Positions 38,621 to 49,592 of a stretch of DNA of 64,000 bases are shown here, in pieces. This DNA is from Marinomonas transparens. GTDB lineage: Bacteria > Pseudomonadota > Gammaproteobacteria > Pseudomonadales > Marinomonadaceae. The notes below the pieces were generated by a model that was given only the letters and a program-made list of their open reading frames with translations, was not told the origin of the DNA and searched no databases. Made by a program: the position numbers and the translations under genes. Location: positions 1-64,000 of the forward strand of contig NZ_JAEMNX010000010.1 in the NCBI RefSeq assembly GCF_016463975.1, read 5' to 3'. Each line of letters begins with the position of its first letter. The first letter of the stretch is position 1.

Positions 38621-39523
38621 ATGTTATTTGCTGAGTTAGCAGGCTTAGGAGCAGCACTTTGCTGGACGATTTCCAGCCTGATGACACCTAGATTAATTCA
38701 ACGTTTTGGTACCATGCGTTTCAACACTTTCCGCATCACTATTGCCAGCACCGTCCTACTATTCATTTGTCTCGTCACTCAGCGTTTTGAGGCCTCCCTA
38801 TGGCAACATGCCAATATCATTATGCTATCCGGCCTATGCGGTATTTTTCTTGGTGATACCATGCTGTTTAGTGCGGTTCATCGGCTTGGGCCAAGACGCA
38901 CTGGGGTGCTTTTTGCGACTAACGCCCCTATTTCTATTCTTCTTGCTTGGCTCTTTCTTGACGAAGCTCTCACCTTGCAGCAATTATTCGCCTGCGGCGT
39001 AGTATTGAGTGGTGTCATCATCGCCATACTATTTGGCAAACGCCAAAACCAACATGCTTGGGAACAAACCAAAGGCAACCTCAGCGTGGGTATTCTAATG
39101 GCGCTAGGTGGTGCTCTTGGTCAAGCCAGCGGAGCATTACTCAGTAAACCCGCCCTAATCGGTGGCGCTGACCCCATCGCTGTCTCCGCGGTGCGCGTCA
39201 CCACTGGCGCCATCGCACTGCTTCTCGCTTATGGACTCTACTACCGACATAAGCAACCAAAACACGCGTTACCATTGCAGCAACTCACCACATCCGATTA
39301 TCTCGGCGTCGCTGTCATGGGCATCATTGGAATGGTCATCGGTATGAGTATTTTGGTTTGGGGGATCGGCAACGCTAATGTAGGTATCGTCACCACACTA
39401 TCTGCCACAGTCCCCGTATTGATCTTACCTGGACTCTGGGTCAAAACAGGTGAAAGACCGGCACTGGGTGCTTGGGTTGGAGCCATACTGGTTGTAACCG
39501 GAGCAGGGGCTCTCATAATTTAG
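38621..39523 (+). CDS. EamA-family (DMT) transporter
   Basis: A 300-residue membrane protein with ten predicted helices arranged as two EamA repeats (about 1-135 and 150-300). AAGGA lies 7 bases before ATG. The substrate cannot be deduced; the family includes metabolite exporters. The next gene's longest frame overlaps its end by 52 bases. Confidence 0.9.
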   Translation: MLFAELAGLGAALCWTISSLMTPRLIQRFGTMRFNTFRITIASTVLLFICLVTQRFEASLWQHANIIMLSGLCGIFLGDTMLFSAVHRLGPRRTGVLFATNAPISILLAWLFLDEALTLQQLFACGVVLSGVIIAILFGKRQNQHAWEQTKGNLSVGILMALGGALGQASGALLSKPALIGGADPIAVSAVRVTTGAIALLLAYGLYYRHKQPKHALPLQQLTTSDYLGVAVMGIIGMVIGMSILVWGIGNANVGIVTTLSATVPVLILPGLWVKTGERPALGAWVGAILVVTGAGALII

Positions 39524-41073
39524 CCATTCCCCTAACAACAACCTATCCAAACATCACAGCTGAATCTATTTACAAACGCCTTTCTGATAATAAAAAATCC
39601 ATGTTATTGCTTTCCACCTCTTCTCTTATTGTCATGGTGCTAATCTTCTCAGTAAGCTACATGCTAGCGAAAAAACACTTTGACGATGCCTTAAGAAGTG
39701 ACATGAAAAATATGGGGCACACCCTAGCAGTGGCACTGCAAGAACCTATTTTTTCCTACGACTCCAATGTCATCAACAACATCATGCAATCCTTTGTAGG
39801 ATTCCCTTTCATCGACAGTATTAAAGCCTTCGATCAACGTGAAAAACCGCTTGGTGAAACCACTAAAGAAGGGAACAGCAGTCAAGATGTTAGCCAACTC
39901 AACACAGAAAAAGTCGATATCCTTTGGAACAACGGTAATAAAATCGGCCACCTAGAAATTACCTACCGCATGAACAGCAACGACGCGCTTCTGCTTTCTA
40001 TAAAAACTCTCTTTATATTTATCGCTGTCTCCCTACTAGTGGTGTTGCAAGCCACCAATTGGCTGGTATTAAACCGCTTTGTTATCGCCCCAATAAAAAT
40101 AATTGCGGACGCTATGTCTGATATTGCGCAAGGTGGCGGCGACCTAACTCGACGTCTTAACATTAAAAGCAATGATGAAGTTGGCATGCTTGCCCAAGGC
40201 TTTGACACCTTTATCTCCAACCTGCATACCCTAATACAAAAGATCGTTAACTCAACCAATGAACTAACCCTTTGCTCCGTTGACATACAATCCAATGCTA
40301 ATAAAAACACCACTGCCACGGAGAAACAATTATTAGAAACCGAGCTCGTTGCCACAGCATTAAATCAAATGTTGTCAGCAACACAAGAAGTCGCACAAAA
40401 CGCCAACCAGACCGCCAGTAAAACACAAAGCTGTAATGAACTAGCTGAGAAAGGCAACGCCATCGTTAAACACACGGTTGATGAAATCCATAACTTAGGC
40501 TCTGAGATAAACAACACTTCAGCAAAAGTCATTGAACTAAAAGGAAAAAGTGAACACATCAATGAAGTCATTGAAGTCATTAAAGGCATTGCTGAGCAAA
40601 CTAACCTACTTGCCCTCAACGCCGCTATCGAAGCCGCACGAGCAGGAGAACAAGGTCGTGGTTTTGCCGTAGTGGCCGACGAAGTAAGGGGGTTGGCACA
40701 AAGAACGCAAGATTCAACGTCCGAAATCGAAACCATTATTCATGACCTTCAATCGTCTTCTGAAGAAGTGAATAAACTAATGGAAGTCTCCAGCAAAACC
40801 TTACAACAAACCATCGATGAATCTGGTGGAGCCATCACTGCCCTTGAAGACATCATCGAAGACATCAACATCATCAACGATATGAACGCGCAAGTTGCCA
40901 CCGCAACAGAAGAACAAAATTCCGTCACCGCAGGCGTCAGTGACAAAGTCGTCGTGATAAACGAAGCCACGACCGCCATCACCAGCAATGCCGCCAATGT
41001 GGAACAGCTGAGCAATCAACTGCACACGATTAGCGCCAGCATTAAAGAGGACCTATCTAAGTTTAAACTTTAA
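39472..41073 (+). CDS. Methyl-accepting chemotaxis protein
   Basis: A 533-residue receptor: TM1 about 44-66, a short periplasmic sensor (about 67-178), TM2 about 179-199, HAMP, and a cytoplasmic signalling hairpin with the conserved tip [20 protein letters not shown]. The start is unsure: TTG 39472 has no good ribosome site and overlaps the upstream gene, and the first ATG is at 39601, just where TM1 begins. There is no C-terminal pentapeptide for CheR tethering. Ligand unknown. Confidence 0.88.
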   Translation: MGWSHTGCNRSRGSHNLAIPLTTTYPNITAESIYKRLSDNKKSMLLLSTSSLIVMVLIFSVSYMLAKKHFDDALRSDMKNMGHTLAVALQEPIFSYDSNVINNIMQSFVGFPFIDSIKAFDQREKPLGETTKEGNSSQDVSQLNTEKVDILWNNGNKIGHLEITYRMNSNDALLLSIKTLFIFIAVSLLVVLQATNWLVLNRFVIAPIKIIADAMSDIAQGGGDLTRRLNIKSNDEVGMLAQGFDTFISNLHTLIQKIVNSTNELTLCSVDIQSNANKNTTATEKQLLETELVATALNQMLSATQEVAQNANQTASKTQSCNELAEKGNAIVKHTVDEIHNLGSEINNTSAKVIELKGKSEHINEVIEVIKGIAEQTNLLALNAAIEAARAGEQGRGFAVVADEVRGLAQRTQDSTSEIETIIHDLQSSSEEVNKLMEVSSKTLQQTIDESGGAITALEDIIEDINIINDMNAQVATATEEQNSVTAGVSDKVVVINEATTAITSNAANVEQLSNQLHTISASIKEDLSKFKL

Positions 41074-41258
41074 AAAACGGATACTTCCTAAGCGGAGCCT
41101 GCAAATAGTGAAGGTTCCGCTGTCCAGATATTTTTCCCCTTCTTCCCCTGTGCTATTCTTAGCGCACTCGTTTTTTCATTCCGCTTTACATTGATTCGCC
41201 CACCATAGGCAGCCATTGAAAAGCGTGAACTCTAAGCTTAATTACACAGGATAAGTTG

Positions 41259-42920
41259 ATGGCTCAGTTTGTATATAGCATGAACCGCGTAGGAAAAGTT
41301 GTTCCCCCCAAACGCGAGATTCTTAAAGACATTTCTCTCTCTTTCTTCCCCGGTGCAAAAATTGGTGTTTTGGGCCTTAATGGTTCGGGTAAATCGACCC
41401 TACTTCGCATCATGGCTGGCGTAGATACAGAGCATAACGGCGAAGCTCGTCCAATGCCGGGCATTAAAATCGGCTACCTAGAACAAGAACCGCACCTTGA
41501 CCCAACAAAAAACGTACGCGGCATTGTTGAAGAAGCTTTCGCTGATGTGATCGATGCCATGGCACGTTTGGACCAAGTTTACGCCGAATATGCAGAACCC
41601 GATGCCGACTTCGACGCACTAGCAAAAGAACAAGGTCAACTTGAAGCCCTGATCGAAGCCAAAGAAGGCCACAACCTAGAACGTGCTCTTGAAGTCGCCG
41701 CCGATGCCCTTCGTCTTCCACCTTGGGAAGCCAGCGTAGAGCACCTTTCTGGTGGTGAACGTCGCCGTGTTGCGCTTTGCCGATTATTGCTCGACAAACC
41801 AGACATGATCCTACTAGATGAGCCAACTAACCACTTGGATGCAGAATCCGTGGCTTGGTTAGAGCGCTTCCTAAAAGATTATCCCGGCACAGTGGTCGCC
41901 ATTACCCATGACCGTTATTTCCTGGACAATGCTGCGGGCTGGATTCTGGAACTTGACCGTGGCCATGGTATTCCATACGAAGGCAATTACTCCTCTTGGT
42001 TAGAACAAAAAGATGCTCGACTAGCAAGTGAAGCAAAGCAACAAGCCTCTCACCAAAAAGCCATTAAATCTGAACTTGAATGGGTTCGTCAAAACGCCAA
42101 AGGCCGTCAATCTAAATCCAAAGCACGTTTGGCTCGATTCGAAGAAATGAATTCACAAGAATTCCAAGACCGTAACGAAACCAACGAATTGTACATTCCA
42201 CCGGGGCCTCGCCTTGGTTCTAAAGTCATTGAAATCGAAGGCGTTAGCAAAAGCTTTGAACACAAAATGCTGCTAGAAGACTTCAACATGGTAGTGCCAC
42301 AAGGTGCGATTGTCGGTGTTGTTGGTGGTAACGGTGCGGGTAAATCGACCCTATTCAAAATGATCGCTGGTATCGAAACACCGGATTCAGGCACAGTGAC
42401 CTTAGGTGAAACCGTACAACTTGCTTACGTAGACCAAATGCGTGAACTGGATGGCGACAAAACCGTTTGGGAAGAAATTTCCGACGGCCAAGACATGATC
42501 ACAGTCCACAACTACAAGGTTCCGTCTCGTGCCTACATTGGACGCTTTAACTTCAAAGGCTCTGATCAGCAAAAATTTGTTAAACACCTATCAGGTGGTG
42601 AGCGTAACCGTTTGCACCTAGCGAAACTGCTGAAAGAAGGCGGTAACGTATTACTACTGGATGAGCCGACCAACGACCTTGATGTGGAAACATTACGTTC
42701 CCTAGAAGATGCACTACTGGCCTTCCCCGGCGCCGCCATTGTCATTTCCCATGACCGTTGGTTCCTAGACCGTATCGCCACGCATATCCTTGCCTACGAA
42801 GGCGATTCTAAAGCCATCTTCTTCGAAGGCAACTACGCAGAATACGAAGCCGACTACAAACAACGTACTGGCAACGAAGCCACACCAACACGTATCAAAT
42901 ACAAACGTATTGATGCGTAA
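41259..42920 (+). CDS. ettA: Energy-dependent translational throttle EttA
   Basis: ABC-F protein that binds the ribosomal E site and gates elongation by ATP/ADP. It has two ABC modules without membrane parts: Walker A GLNGSGKST and GGNGAGKST, signatures LSGGERRR and LSGGERNR, a linker with the P-site tRNA interaction motif, and an arm insertion in the first domain. ATG 41259 has AGGA 7 bases upstream; 553 residues (E. coli 555). Confidence 0.96.
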   Translation: MAQFVYSMNRVGKVVPPKREILKDISLSFFPGAKIGVLGLNGSGKSTLLRIMAGVDTEHNGEARPMPGIKIGYLEQEPHLDPTKNVRGIVEEAFADVIDAMARLDQVYAEYAEPDADFDALAKEQGQLEALIEAKEGHNLERALEVAADALRLPPWEASVEHLSGGERRRVALCRLLLDKPDMILLDEPTNHLDAESVAWLERFLKDYPGTVVAITHDRYFLDNAAGWILELDRGHGIPYEGNYSSWLEQKDARLASEAKQQASHQKAIKSELEWVRQNAKGRQSKSKARLARFEEMNSQEFQDRNETNELYIPPGPRLGSKVIEIEGVSKSFEHKMLLEDFNMVVPQGAIVGVVGGNGAGKSTLFKMIAGIETPDSGTVTLGETVQLAYVDQMRELDGDKTVWEEISDGQDMITVHNYKVPSRAYIGRFNFKGSDQQKFVKHLSGGERNRLHLAKLLKEGGNVLLLDEPTNDLDVETLRSLEDALLAFPGAAIVISHDRWFLDRIATHILAYEGDSKAIFFEGNYAEYEADYKQRTGNEATPTRIKYKRIDA

Positions 42921-42947
42921 TTAATTCGACTTCGGCATACAACAAAA

Positions 42948-42982
42948 AACCCGCTTACCTTTCGATAAGCGGGTTTCTTTTT
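42948..42982. terminator. Terminator between ettA and chemoreceptor
   Basis: AAACCCGCTTA and TAAGCGGGTTT form an 11-pair perfect stem with an 8-base loop, followed by CTTTTT. A flanking A tract allows termination of the minus-strand receptor gene too. Confidence 0.9.
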
Positions 42983-43000
42983 GCCACATGAGCCTAAAGA

Positions 43001-44614
43001 TTAAACCTTAAAACTACCGACTTGTTTATCCAACTGAGTATAAAGCTCAGTCATATTTTGCGACTGTTGCTGGATCATGTTAGATACAGCCTGTACAGAA
43101 TCTGTCTGGTCTTTCAAGGACACCATGTTCTGGTTGATGTCATTGGAAACAATAGATTGTTCTTGAGTCGCTTGCGCAGTTTGCGCGGCCATTTCTTGCA
43201 CCTTGCCAAAAGATTCTTGCAGCATGCCGAAGATCTTTGTCACTTCTTCAAAATTGCTTACCGTAAAGTCTGCGTTATCACGGCTATTCTGAATCGCTTT
43301 AGATGATTCACCAACGTTGATTTTCAGTTGTTCAATCATGGATTCAATTTCATTGGTGCTGTCTTGGGTACGTGTTGCTAGTGTACGTACTTCATCCGCT
43401 ACCACGGCAAAGCCTCGTCCTTGCTCACCCGCACGAGCGGCTTCTATCGCCGCATTGAGCGCTAACAAGTTGGTTTGTTCTGCGATATTGCGAATAACTT
43501 CCAAGACAGAAGCAATGCTTTCAGAACTTTTCTGCAGATCGCCTGAACGACCTAGAGCATGTTCAATATCCGTTACTAATTCCGTAATGGCTTTGTGGGA
43601 TTTATTGACCGCTTCCATTCCGCTATGCGTTAAATCATTCGATTTATTTGCTTCTGATGCGGTGTCGCTAGCAACGGTCGCCATTTGCTGATTAGACATA
43701 TCCATTTCATGGCCTGCACTCACAATAGAAGCAGACGCATTAGCCAGTGCATCGGTAATACCTGCCGTTTTTGTTGCAGCACCTTCAAGCTCTATGGTCA
43801 CACCACCCAATGCAGAAGACTGCTTATGGATATTGCCAATAATGTCTCTTAAACGTGATACAAAGCCATTAAACTCATTAGCAAGGTCACCCAATTCATC
43901 TTTAGTCGAGAATTCAATACGCTGGGTTAGATCGCCATCACCTTCGGAGATTTCACGAATACGTTGCCCCAAGTAGCGCACCTGTTGGCTCAAGACTTTT
44001 GGCATTTGATAACTAAACCAAGCCGCAATCAACACACCAATTACGGTCACAATAATCGCTATTGTCGTTCTTTTCTGAATACGGTCTTTAACTTCTATAT
44101 TTAACTCTGCTGAACGTTTATTAACCGCTTCTCCTGCGTGATCCAATATCTCCCTCACAGCAGAAAAACTTTGATTACTTTCTTTCAACAAAGCACCGAA
44201 ATCCATAGAGTATTTGTCGACACCAACAAGCGCGTTAGAGGCATTTAACCAACGGTTAAAGGCATCATCAAAATTAGCAAAAGGCGCATAAACTTCAGGT
44301 TCAGCAGACAAGTACTGGCGAAATACACCAAACCTATCCTTTACCTGTTGAGCATTTTCTAAACGATCACTGTCTTCGACAGCAGCATCACCATCGCCAT
44401 CGATTAAACGTTGCTCTGCTAGTTTCGCCTGATAGATGTCTCTATCTGCGTTAATAATGGTCGAAATCGCCCTGAGATAATTCTCTGTTTGTACTTTCAG
44501 TGCATCATTACTTTGAACAAGCATCTGACCTATAGACAGTAAACTGACCAAAAAGGTAAGTGTCATAACAATCACAGGTATGGAACTTTTAATCCGAATG
44601 GAATTAATACGCAT
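43001..44614 (-). CDS. Methyl-accepting chemotaxis protein (tandem copy A)
   Basis: A 537-residue receptor: TM1 11-30, helical periplasmic sensor 31-182, TM2 183-202, HAMP (about 203-256) and signalling domain with [20 protein letters not shown]. It has the same length and plan as the next receptor upstream; HAMP and signalling parts are nearly identical while the sensors differ, indicating tandem duplication with new ligand range. GAGGG lies 8 bases before ATG. No pentapeptide tail. Confidence 0.93.
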   Translation of the reverse strand: MRINSIRIKSSIPVIVMTLTFLVSLLSIGQMLVQSNDALKVQTENYLRAISTIINADRDIYQAKLAEQRLIDGDGDAAVEDSDRLENAQQVKDRFGVFRQYLSAEPEVYAPFANFDDAFNRWLNASNALVGVDKYSMDFGALLKESNQSFSAVREILDHAGEAVNKRSAELNIEVKDRIQKRTTIAIIVTVIGVLIAAWFSYQMPKVLSQQVRYLGQRIREISEGDGDLTQRIEFSTKDELGDLANEFNGFVSRLRDIIGNIHKQSSALGGVTIELEGAATKTAGITDALANASASIVSAGHEMDMSNQQMATVASDTASEANKSNDLTHSGMEAVNKSHKAITELVTDIEHALGRSGDLQKSSESIASVLEVIRNIAEQTNLLALNAAIEAARAGEQGRGFAVVADEVRTLATRTQDSTNEIESMIEQLKINVGESSKAIQNSRDNADFTVSNFEEVTKIFGMLQESFGKVQEMAAQTAQATQEQSIVSNDINQNMVSLKDQTDSVQAVSNMIQQQSQNMTELYTQLDKQVGSFKV

Positions 44615-44937
44615 TTTTTAACCCTCTACACTTCATAAGTAGCATTAATTTTTTAACATTCCATAGCTCAAAGATGAAATATACTAAAAATCCATTTTTT
44701 TTGTAATTTTATGTTGATTTAGGATTTTACTAATTTACATCGCGACAAGATCAATAACTCTTCCATAATTCATTGATATAGAAACACTTTCAAAAGGTAT
44801 TTCTTAAAAATATCGTTACTAATCAACGATAAAATCTAATCATTGTTAATTTTTTACAATTAACAAAAAGTTAAAGCCTCATTTAATTAAAAACAAATGA
44901 GGCTTTAATTACTTCAAAACTCTCTTTCAGCCAAACA
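44615..44937. other. AT-rich spacer between tandem chemoreceptor genes
   Basis: No gene seen. It holds the upstream region of copy A, a 9-base inverted repeat TTGTTAATT/AATTAACAA at 44843-44866 of unknown role, and the terminator of copy B at its left-hand end for the minus strand (44873-44906). Confidence 0.5.
44873..44906 (-). terminator. Terminator of chemoreceptor copy B
   Basis: AAAGCCTCATTT pairs exactly with AAATGAGGCTTT (12 pairs, 10-base loop); a T-rich stretch follows on the minus strand. Confidence 0.88.
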
Positions 44938-46551
44938 TCAAACCTTGAAACTACCGACCTGTTTATCCAACTCAGTATAAAGCTCTGTCATATTATGTGA
45001 CTGCTGTTGAATCATATTCGATACAGACTGTACGGAGTCCGTCTGATCCTTCAGAGACACCATGTTTTGATTAATGTCATTAGAGACAACCGACTGCTCT
45101 TGAGTCGCCTGCGCGGTTTGCGCAGCCATATCTTGAACCTTGCTAAAGGACTCTTGCAGCATCCCAAAGACTTGTGTCACTTCTTCAAAATTATTCACAG
45201 TAAAGTCTGCGTTATCACGGCTATTTTGGATCGCTTTAGATGACTCCCCAACATTGACTTTCAACTGTTCAATCATGGATTCGATTTCATTGGTACTGTC
45301 TTGTGTACGTGTTGCTAATGTCCGTACTTCATCGGCCACCACAGCGAAACCTCGACCTTGCTCACCCGCACGGGCCGCCTCTATTGCTGCATTGAGCGCC
45401 AACAAGTTAGTTTGTTCTGCAATATTGCGAATAACTTCCAATACAGAAGCAATGCTTTCAGAGCTTTTCTGTAATTCGCCTGAACGGCTTAGGGCATGCT
45501 CAATATCAGATACTAATTCAGTAATGGCTTGATGAGATTTATTCACCGCTACCATGCCACTTTGTGTCAAATCATTAGAGTTGTTTGCTTCAGATGCAGT
45601 TTCACTGGCAACATTCGCCATTTGCTGATTGGACATATCCATTTCATGACCAGCACTCACAATAGAAGCAGACGCATTAGCAAGCGCATCGGTAATGCCT
45701 GAAGTTTTTGTTGCCGCATCATTAAGCTCTACAGTCACATCACCCAGTGCCGAAGATTGCTTATGGATATTAGAAATAATCCCTCTTAAACGTGACAGGA
45801 ATTCATTAAATTCAGTCGCAAGATCCCCTAATTCGTCTTTAGTCGAAAATTCAATGCGTTGGGTTAAATCACCATCTCCTTCAGAGATTTCACGAATACG
45901 CTGTCCTAGATAACGAACCTGATCGGTTAGTGTCTTAGGTGTACGGTAGCTGAACCAAATAGCGATTAACAAGCCAACTAAAATAACGACGGACGACATA
46001 GCAATAAACTCACTCTGTTGCTTTTCAAGCACCAGTTTCGTTTCCGCAGAGTGCTTATTCACCGCCTCGCCTGCTAGATCCAAGATATCCCTTAATGCAG
46101 AAAAGTTCGCATTAGCTTGTTCTTCAAGCTCAGTAAGATTGGCCGCCTCACGATTTGACTCAACCAAGGTATTAGAAGACACTAACCAAGTGTCAAAAAC
46201 TTCATCAAAACTTGTAAAAGGAGCAGCAATATCAGGTTCATTAGCAAGATATTTACGGAACAGAGCAAACCTATCTTTTACCTGTTGCGCATTTTCAATA
46301 CGATCTGCGTTTTCGGCTTCAATATCCCCAACACCAACAATTAATCGCTGTTGAGCCAGCTGGGCTTGATAAAGGTCGCGATCGGCATTAATAACAACAG
46401 AAACAGCTTTCAAATAGCTGTCCGTTTGGGCATTCAGTGCCGCGCTACTTTGCTTGATAATATAGCTTACGAAGGCCAATGTGATAACAAAGGTAATCGC
46501 CATCACCATGACAGGCAAAGAACTCTTCACCCGAATTGAGTTAATACGCAT
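44938..46551 (-). CDS. Methyl-accepting chemotaxis protein (tandem copy B)
   Basis: A 537-residue paralog of the receptor just downstream, with the same topology: TM1 about 11-30, helical periplasmic sensor, TM2 about 183-202, HAMP and conserved signalling tip. The sensor region differs at many positions (for example around residues 60-160), whereas the last 330 residues differ at few. A TAAAG-N15-AGTGATCA sequence on the minus strand (about 46679-46706) weakly resembles a flagellar sigma-28 promoter. Confidence 0.93.
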   Translation of the reverse strand: MRINSIRVKSSLPVMVMAITFVITLAFVSYIIKQSSAALNAQTDSYLKAVSVVINADRDLYQAQLAQQRLIVGVGDIEAENADRIENAQQVKDRFALFRKYLANEPDIAAPFTSFDEVFDTWLVSSNTLVESNREAANLTELEEQANANFSALRDILDLAGEAVNKHSAETKLVLEKQQSEFIAMSSVVILVGLLIAIWFSYRTPKTLTDQVRYLGQRIREISEGDGDLTQRIEFSTKDELGDLATEFNEFLSRLRGIISNIHKQSSALGDVTVELNDAATKTSGITDALANASASIVSAGHEMDMSNQQMANVASETASEANNSNDLTQSGMVAVNKSHQAITELVSDIEHALSRSGELQKSSESIASVLEVIRNIAEQTNLLALNAAIEAARAGEQGRGFAVVADEVRTLATRTQDSTNEIESMIEQLKVNVGESSKAIQNSRDNADFTVNNFEEVTQVFGMLQESFSKVQDMAAQTAQATQEQSVVSNDINQNMVSLKDQTDSVQSVSNMIQQQSHNMTELYTELDKQVGSFKV

Positions 46552-46880
46552 ATTCTTCTCCTACTTGACGTACTGCTTAAATTACGTACTGCCAGACGAA
46601 GCCATTGTAGGAGCTAGAAGAGTTCAGAGGCAATTGCATGTAACAATTCCATACATTAATACCGCATATAAAAACGATTGATCACTCTAGTCCCTATTAA
46701 GCTTTAAAAAGATTTCCGCTATCACTCGTTGACACTATTTTCCACGTCAAATAACCACTCACAGTCTCTTTGGGATTCGTGCAAAAAAAGCCGATACACC
46801 TTTGCCCTTCAGGAAGATATGAAGCAAGATACTGGATTAACCAACTCATATTACCAACCCTACAAAGAGTAATATTTCAC
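46552..46880. other. Divergent regulatory region, chemoreceptor / DUF2868
   Basis: No gene I can support. It contains a direct repeat ACGTACTGC (46568-46576 and 46584-46592, 16 bases apart) in the receptor leader and the weak sigma-28-like element near 46679-46706. The frame of the DUF2868 gene runs on to 46770, but its codons there look non-coding. Confidence 0.4.
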
Positions 46881-48221
46881 ATGGCTTTTCCTTCACTCCG
46901 CGCCAAACTATTCCTTGCCACTTGGTTAGAAAACCACACAGAATTTCGCTTGCCAAGCCATAGCAAAAGTTTACCTGAGGCCCTCAAATCCTTAGAACAA
47001 AAATCATTAGAAACACCACTTCATACGACGAGCTACCTAGATCAATTTTGCACTTTGAAGCGTTATTTCAATCGAACTATTTTCGTTTTGCTATTAATAT
47101 GTTTTGCCTTGGGGATAATGGCAGTTCCACCTGTTTTTGCGACCGACCAAGCAAATCAGGCTAATGTTTTTTGGCTACTCATAGTGCTGCTGGGCTTCCA
47201 CAGCCTGAATCTCATCATTTGGCTAGCTACCTTAATGACCAGTAATTTCCGTACTACTGGAGCCAAGGGTATATTTCTTAGCAGCCTGATTTTCATCACT
47301 CAAAAAGTAAGTAAGCATTTACATATAAAAACAGATGTAAGCCATGCCTTCCTCCATTGGCAATGCCAACCTAACGCAAACAAATGGCTAATAAGTACAC
47401 TATCCCATATTGCTTGGGGCTGTTATTTGCTCGCCGGTTGGCTAATGACACTTGTACTGCTACTGACCAATCAGGTGAATTTTGTTTGGGAAACCACCCT
47501 ACTCAGTGATCAAGCATTTTTAACGTTAACGGATACCTTGAGTGTCATTCCTAACTGGCTAGGCATCAGGGTTCCTAACCAGCTAGACGTGCTGGCAAGT
47601 CGTGTCGACCTTATTACTCAGACCGCTTCAACGAGGCAACATTGGGCGAATTTTTTACTCGCCAGCCTAATGCTATATGGCGTATTACCAAGACTGGTTT
47701 TAGCGCTCTTCAGCCTTGCTATGTATCAACTAAAACGAGCCACACAGCCGATCAGTACACAGGAGAAAATCATCCAGAATCGCTACCAAGATGCAGAAAG
47801 TCAAAATCGTCACATCATAGACAATGATAAACATGCCATTATTCCCTCAGCATCCAGTCATGGTAAAAATGTACTATCAATACTAGATGCTCAAGCTTTC
47901 AAGCAAGATTGGGGATTATTCGAATGGAGTACAACCGAACCAAGCTACTTGCACTCGGCCAACACAAAAGTCATGCTAAATAGTCGCGAACAACAGGATA
48001 GTTTCTTAACCTCTTCGAGCCATAACCCTGTCTATATTTTGGTGGATGGAAACCATAGTCCAGATCGAGGAACAAGGCGCTTCTTTCTACAAGCTAACGT
48101 CGCTTATTCTGCTTTACGCATGGTGATATCTCAGGGAAAAAATGCCAAATTTGCCGAACAGTGGCTGCGTCTAGGTCAAGAAACCTCCGTGCCATCCTTC
48201 CAGCCTCAAGCAGAGGAGTAA
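46881..48221 (+). CDS. DUF2868 membrane protein
   Basis: A 446-residue protein from ATG 46881 (MAFPSLRAKL); the frame reaches back to 46770. It has four or so hydrophobic segments (FVLLLICFALGIMA, VFWLLIVLLGFHSL, LLAGWLMTLVLLL, LLASLMLYGVLPRL) and a soluble C-terminal half. It matches DUF2868, typically encoded next to a DUF3482 GTPase, as here (3 bases apart). The process is unknown; the pair resembles a membrane anchor with a G protein. Confidence 0.8.
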   Translation: MAFPSLRAKLFLATWLENHTEFRLPSHSKSLPEALKSLEQKSLETPLHTTSYLDQFCTLKRYFNRTIFVLLLICFALGIMAVPPVFATDQANQANVFWLLIVLLGFHSLNLIIWLATLMTSNFRTTGAKGIFLSSLIFITQKVSKHLHIKTDVSHAFLHWQCQPNANKWLISTLSHIAWGCYLLAGWLMTLVLLLTNQVNFVWETTLLSDQAFLTLTDTLSVIPNWLGIRVPNQLDVLASRVDLITQTASTRQHWANFLLASLMLYGVLPRLVLALFSLAMYQLKRATQPISTQEKIIQNRYQDAESQNRHIIDNDKHAIIPSASSHGKNVLSILDAQAFKQDWGLFEWSTTEPSYLHSANTKVMLNSREQQDSFLTSSSHNPVYILVDGNHSPDRGTRRFFLQANVAYSALRMVISQGKNAKFAEQWLRLGQETSVPSFQPQAEE

Positions 48222-48224
48222 GCC

Positions 48225-49592
48225 ATGTCAATTTCACTCTTGGTCGTCGGCCACGCCAACACAGGGAAAACGTCTTTGATACGCACGCTACTTCGCCAAC
48301 ATAATTTTGGTGAAGTCAGTGATCGAGCAGGCACGACTCGTCATGTGGAAAGCGTAAACATCAAAATTGCCAACGAGACAGTACTCACATTAACCGACAC
48401 TCCAGGCTTTGAAGACTCTATTGGCCTATGGAAAATTCGCCAAAGTGATACTTTCCAAACGTTTCAAGGCAATACTTGGTTAACCGCTTTTTGTAACAGT
48501 CATTACGCCCAAGATGAATTTGAACAAGAAGCTAAAATACTCAAGCAACTCCTCACGACTGATATCATTTTATACGTAATAGATATTCGCCAAGCCCCTC
48601 TCGGCAAATATCTAGACGAACTCACTCTGCTCGCCAGTGCCAATAAGCCCATCGTGCCTATTTTAAATTTCAGCGCCAAAACCAGTATTCATTTAGAGAA
48701 TTGGCGCACCATACTCGCTGAACGTCACTTACACGCTGTCGTCAAATACGACTCTGTTGCCTTTTACTTTGAAGACGAAAAACGCCTTTATCAGAGCATT
48801 CAAAGTCTCATGCCAGACCACTACGAAGCAATCTCTCGTTTAATACAAAGTCGAAAACAAGCCGCACAATTACGCTTGCAAATGGCAACCAGTCAACTAG
48901 CCGATTTATTAATAAACGCCGCCTGCACACGCCTTGAGTGTCAGCAATATCCACCGGAAGAGGCCGAGTCTTCAGAATTTGAACATCAACTCAGATCATT
49001 AGAAAAGCACTGCCTGTCCTCTTTATTAGCCCTGTATGATTTTCGCGAAGAAGACCTCATTGTTACGCCATTAGCGATTCAAAATGGCCGCTGGCAACAG
49101 GACATTTTTGATACAAACACACTGAAGGAATGGGGCATAGAAACAGGCACCAGTGCTTTCACCGGCGCAGCGATAGGGGCAGGAATTGATGTCATCTCGG
49201 CAGGTCTAACATTGGGCACAGCAACAACGATTGGCGCCATACTGGGAGCAACTTGGCAAACAGGACAACATTACAAAGACACGTTAAAAAACAAATTCAC
49301 TAATCAACATTATTTATGCACGGATAATGCGACCTTAACACTGCTCTGCGTAAGAGGGTTAACAGCAATCGTTCACCTACATCAGCGAGGCCATGCCTCT
49401 GTATTGGCTTACCAAATCACCAGTAAAGAACAGAGCCAAGCGTTAAACACTTTAGTTGACAAGATGAAGAAATACTGGAAACAGGCTCAACAACACCCAG
49501 AATGGATTGATATACAATTGGATGATTCTCAACCAAGTAAACAGGCCATAATAAAGCTACTGCAAATTCACTTAGCTGAAGCAACGAATTGA
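48225..49592 (+). CDS. GTPase with DUF3482 domain
   Basis: A 455-residue protein. The N-terminal Era/TrmE-like G domain has G1 GHANTGKT (9-16), G2-like Thr in AGTTRHVE and G3 DTPG (58-61). The usual NKxD is not obvious; ILNFSAK may stand in. The C-terminal half is helical with a Gly/Ala-rich segment (TGAAIGAGIDVISAGLTLG), which could be membrane-active. Together with the DUF2868 gene it forms a two-gene unit. Its 3' end overlaps plsC, on the other strand, by 25 bases. Confidence 0.85.
   Translation: MSISLLVVGHANTGKTSLIRTLLRQHNFGEVSDRAGTTRHVESVNIKIANETVLTLTDTPGFEDSIGLWKIRQSDTFQTFQGNTWLTAFCNSHYAQDEFEQEAKILKQLLTTDIILYVIDIRQAPLGKYLDELTLLASANKPIVPILNFSAKTSIHLENWRTILAERHLHAVVKYDSVAFYFEDEKRLYQSIQSLMPDHYEAISRLIQSRKQAAQLRLQMATSQLADLLINAACTRLECQQYPPEEAESSEFEHQLRSLEKHCLSSLLALYDFREEDLIVTPLAIQNGRWQQDIFDTNTLKEWGIETGTSAFTGAAIGAGIDVISAGLTLGTATTIGAILGATWQTGQHYKDTLKNKFTNQHYLCTDNATLTLLCVRGLTAIVHLHQRGHASVLAYQITSKEQSQALNTLVDKMKKYWKQAQQHPEWIDIQLDDSQPSKQAIIKLLQIHLAEATN

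Noticed and set aside
40365..41025. Long antisense frames inside the chemoreceptor genes
   Set aside because: They mirror the repetitive heptad codons of the signalling domain and recur in all three receptors; they are shadows.
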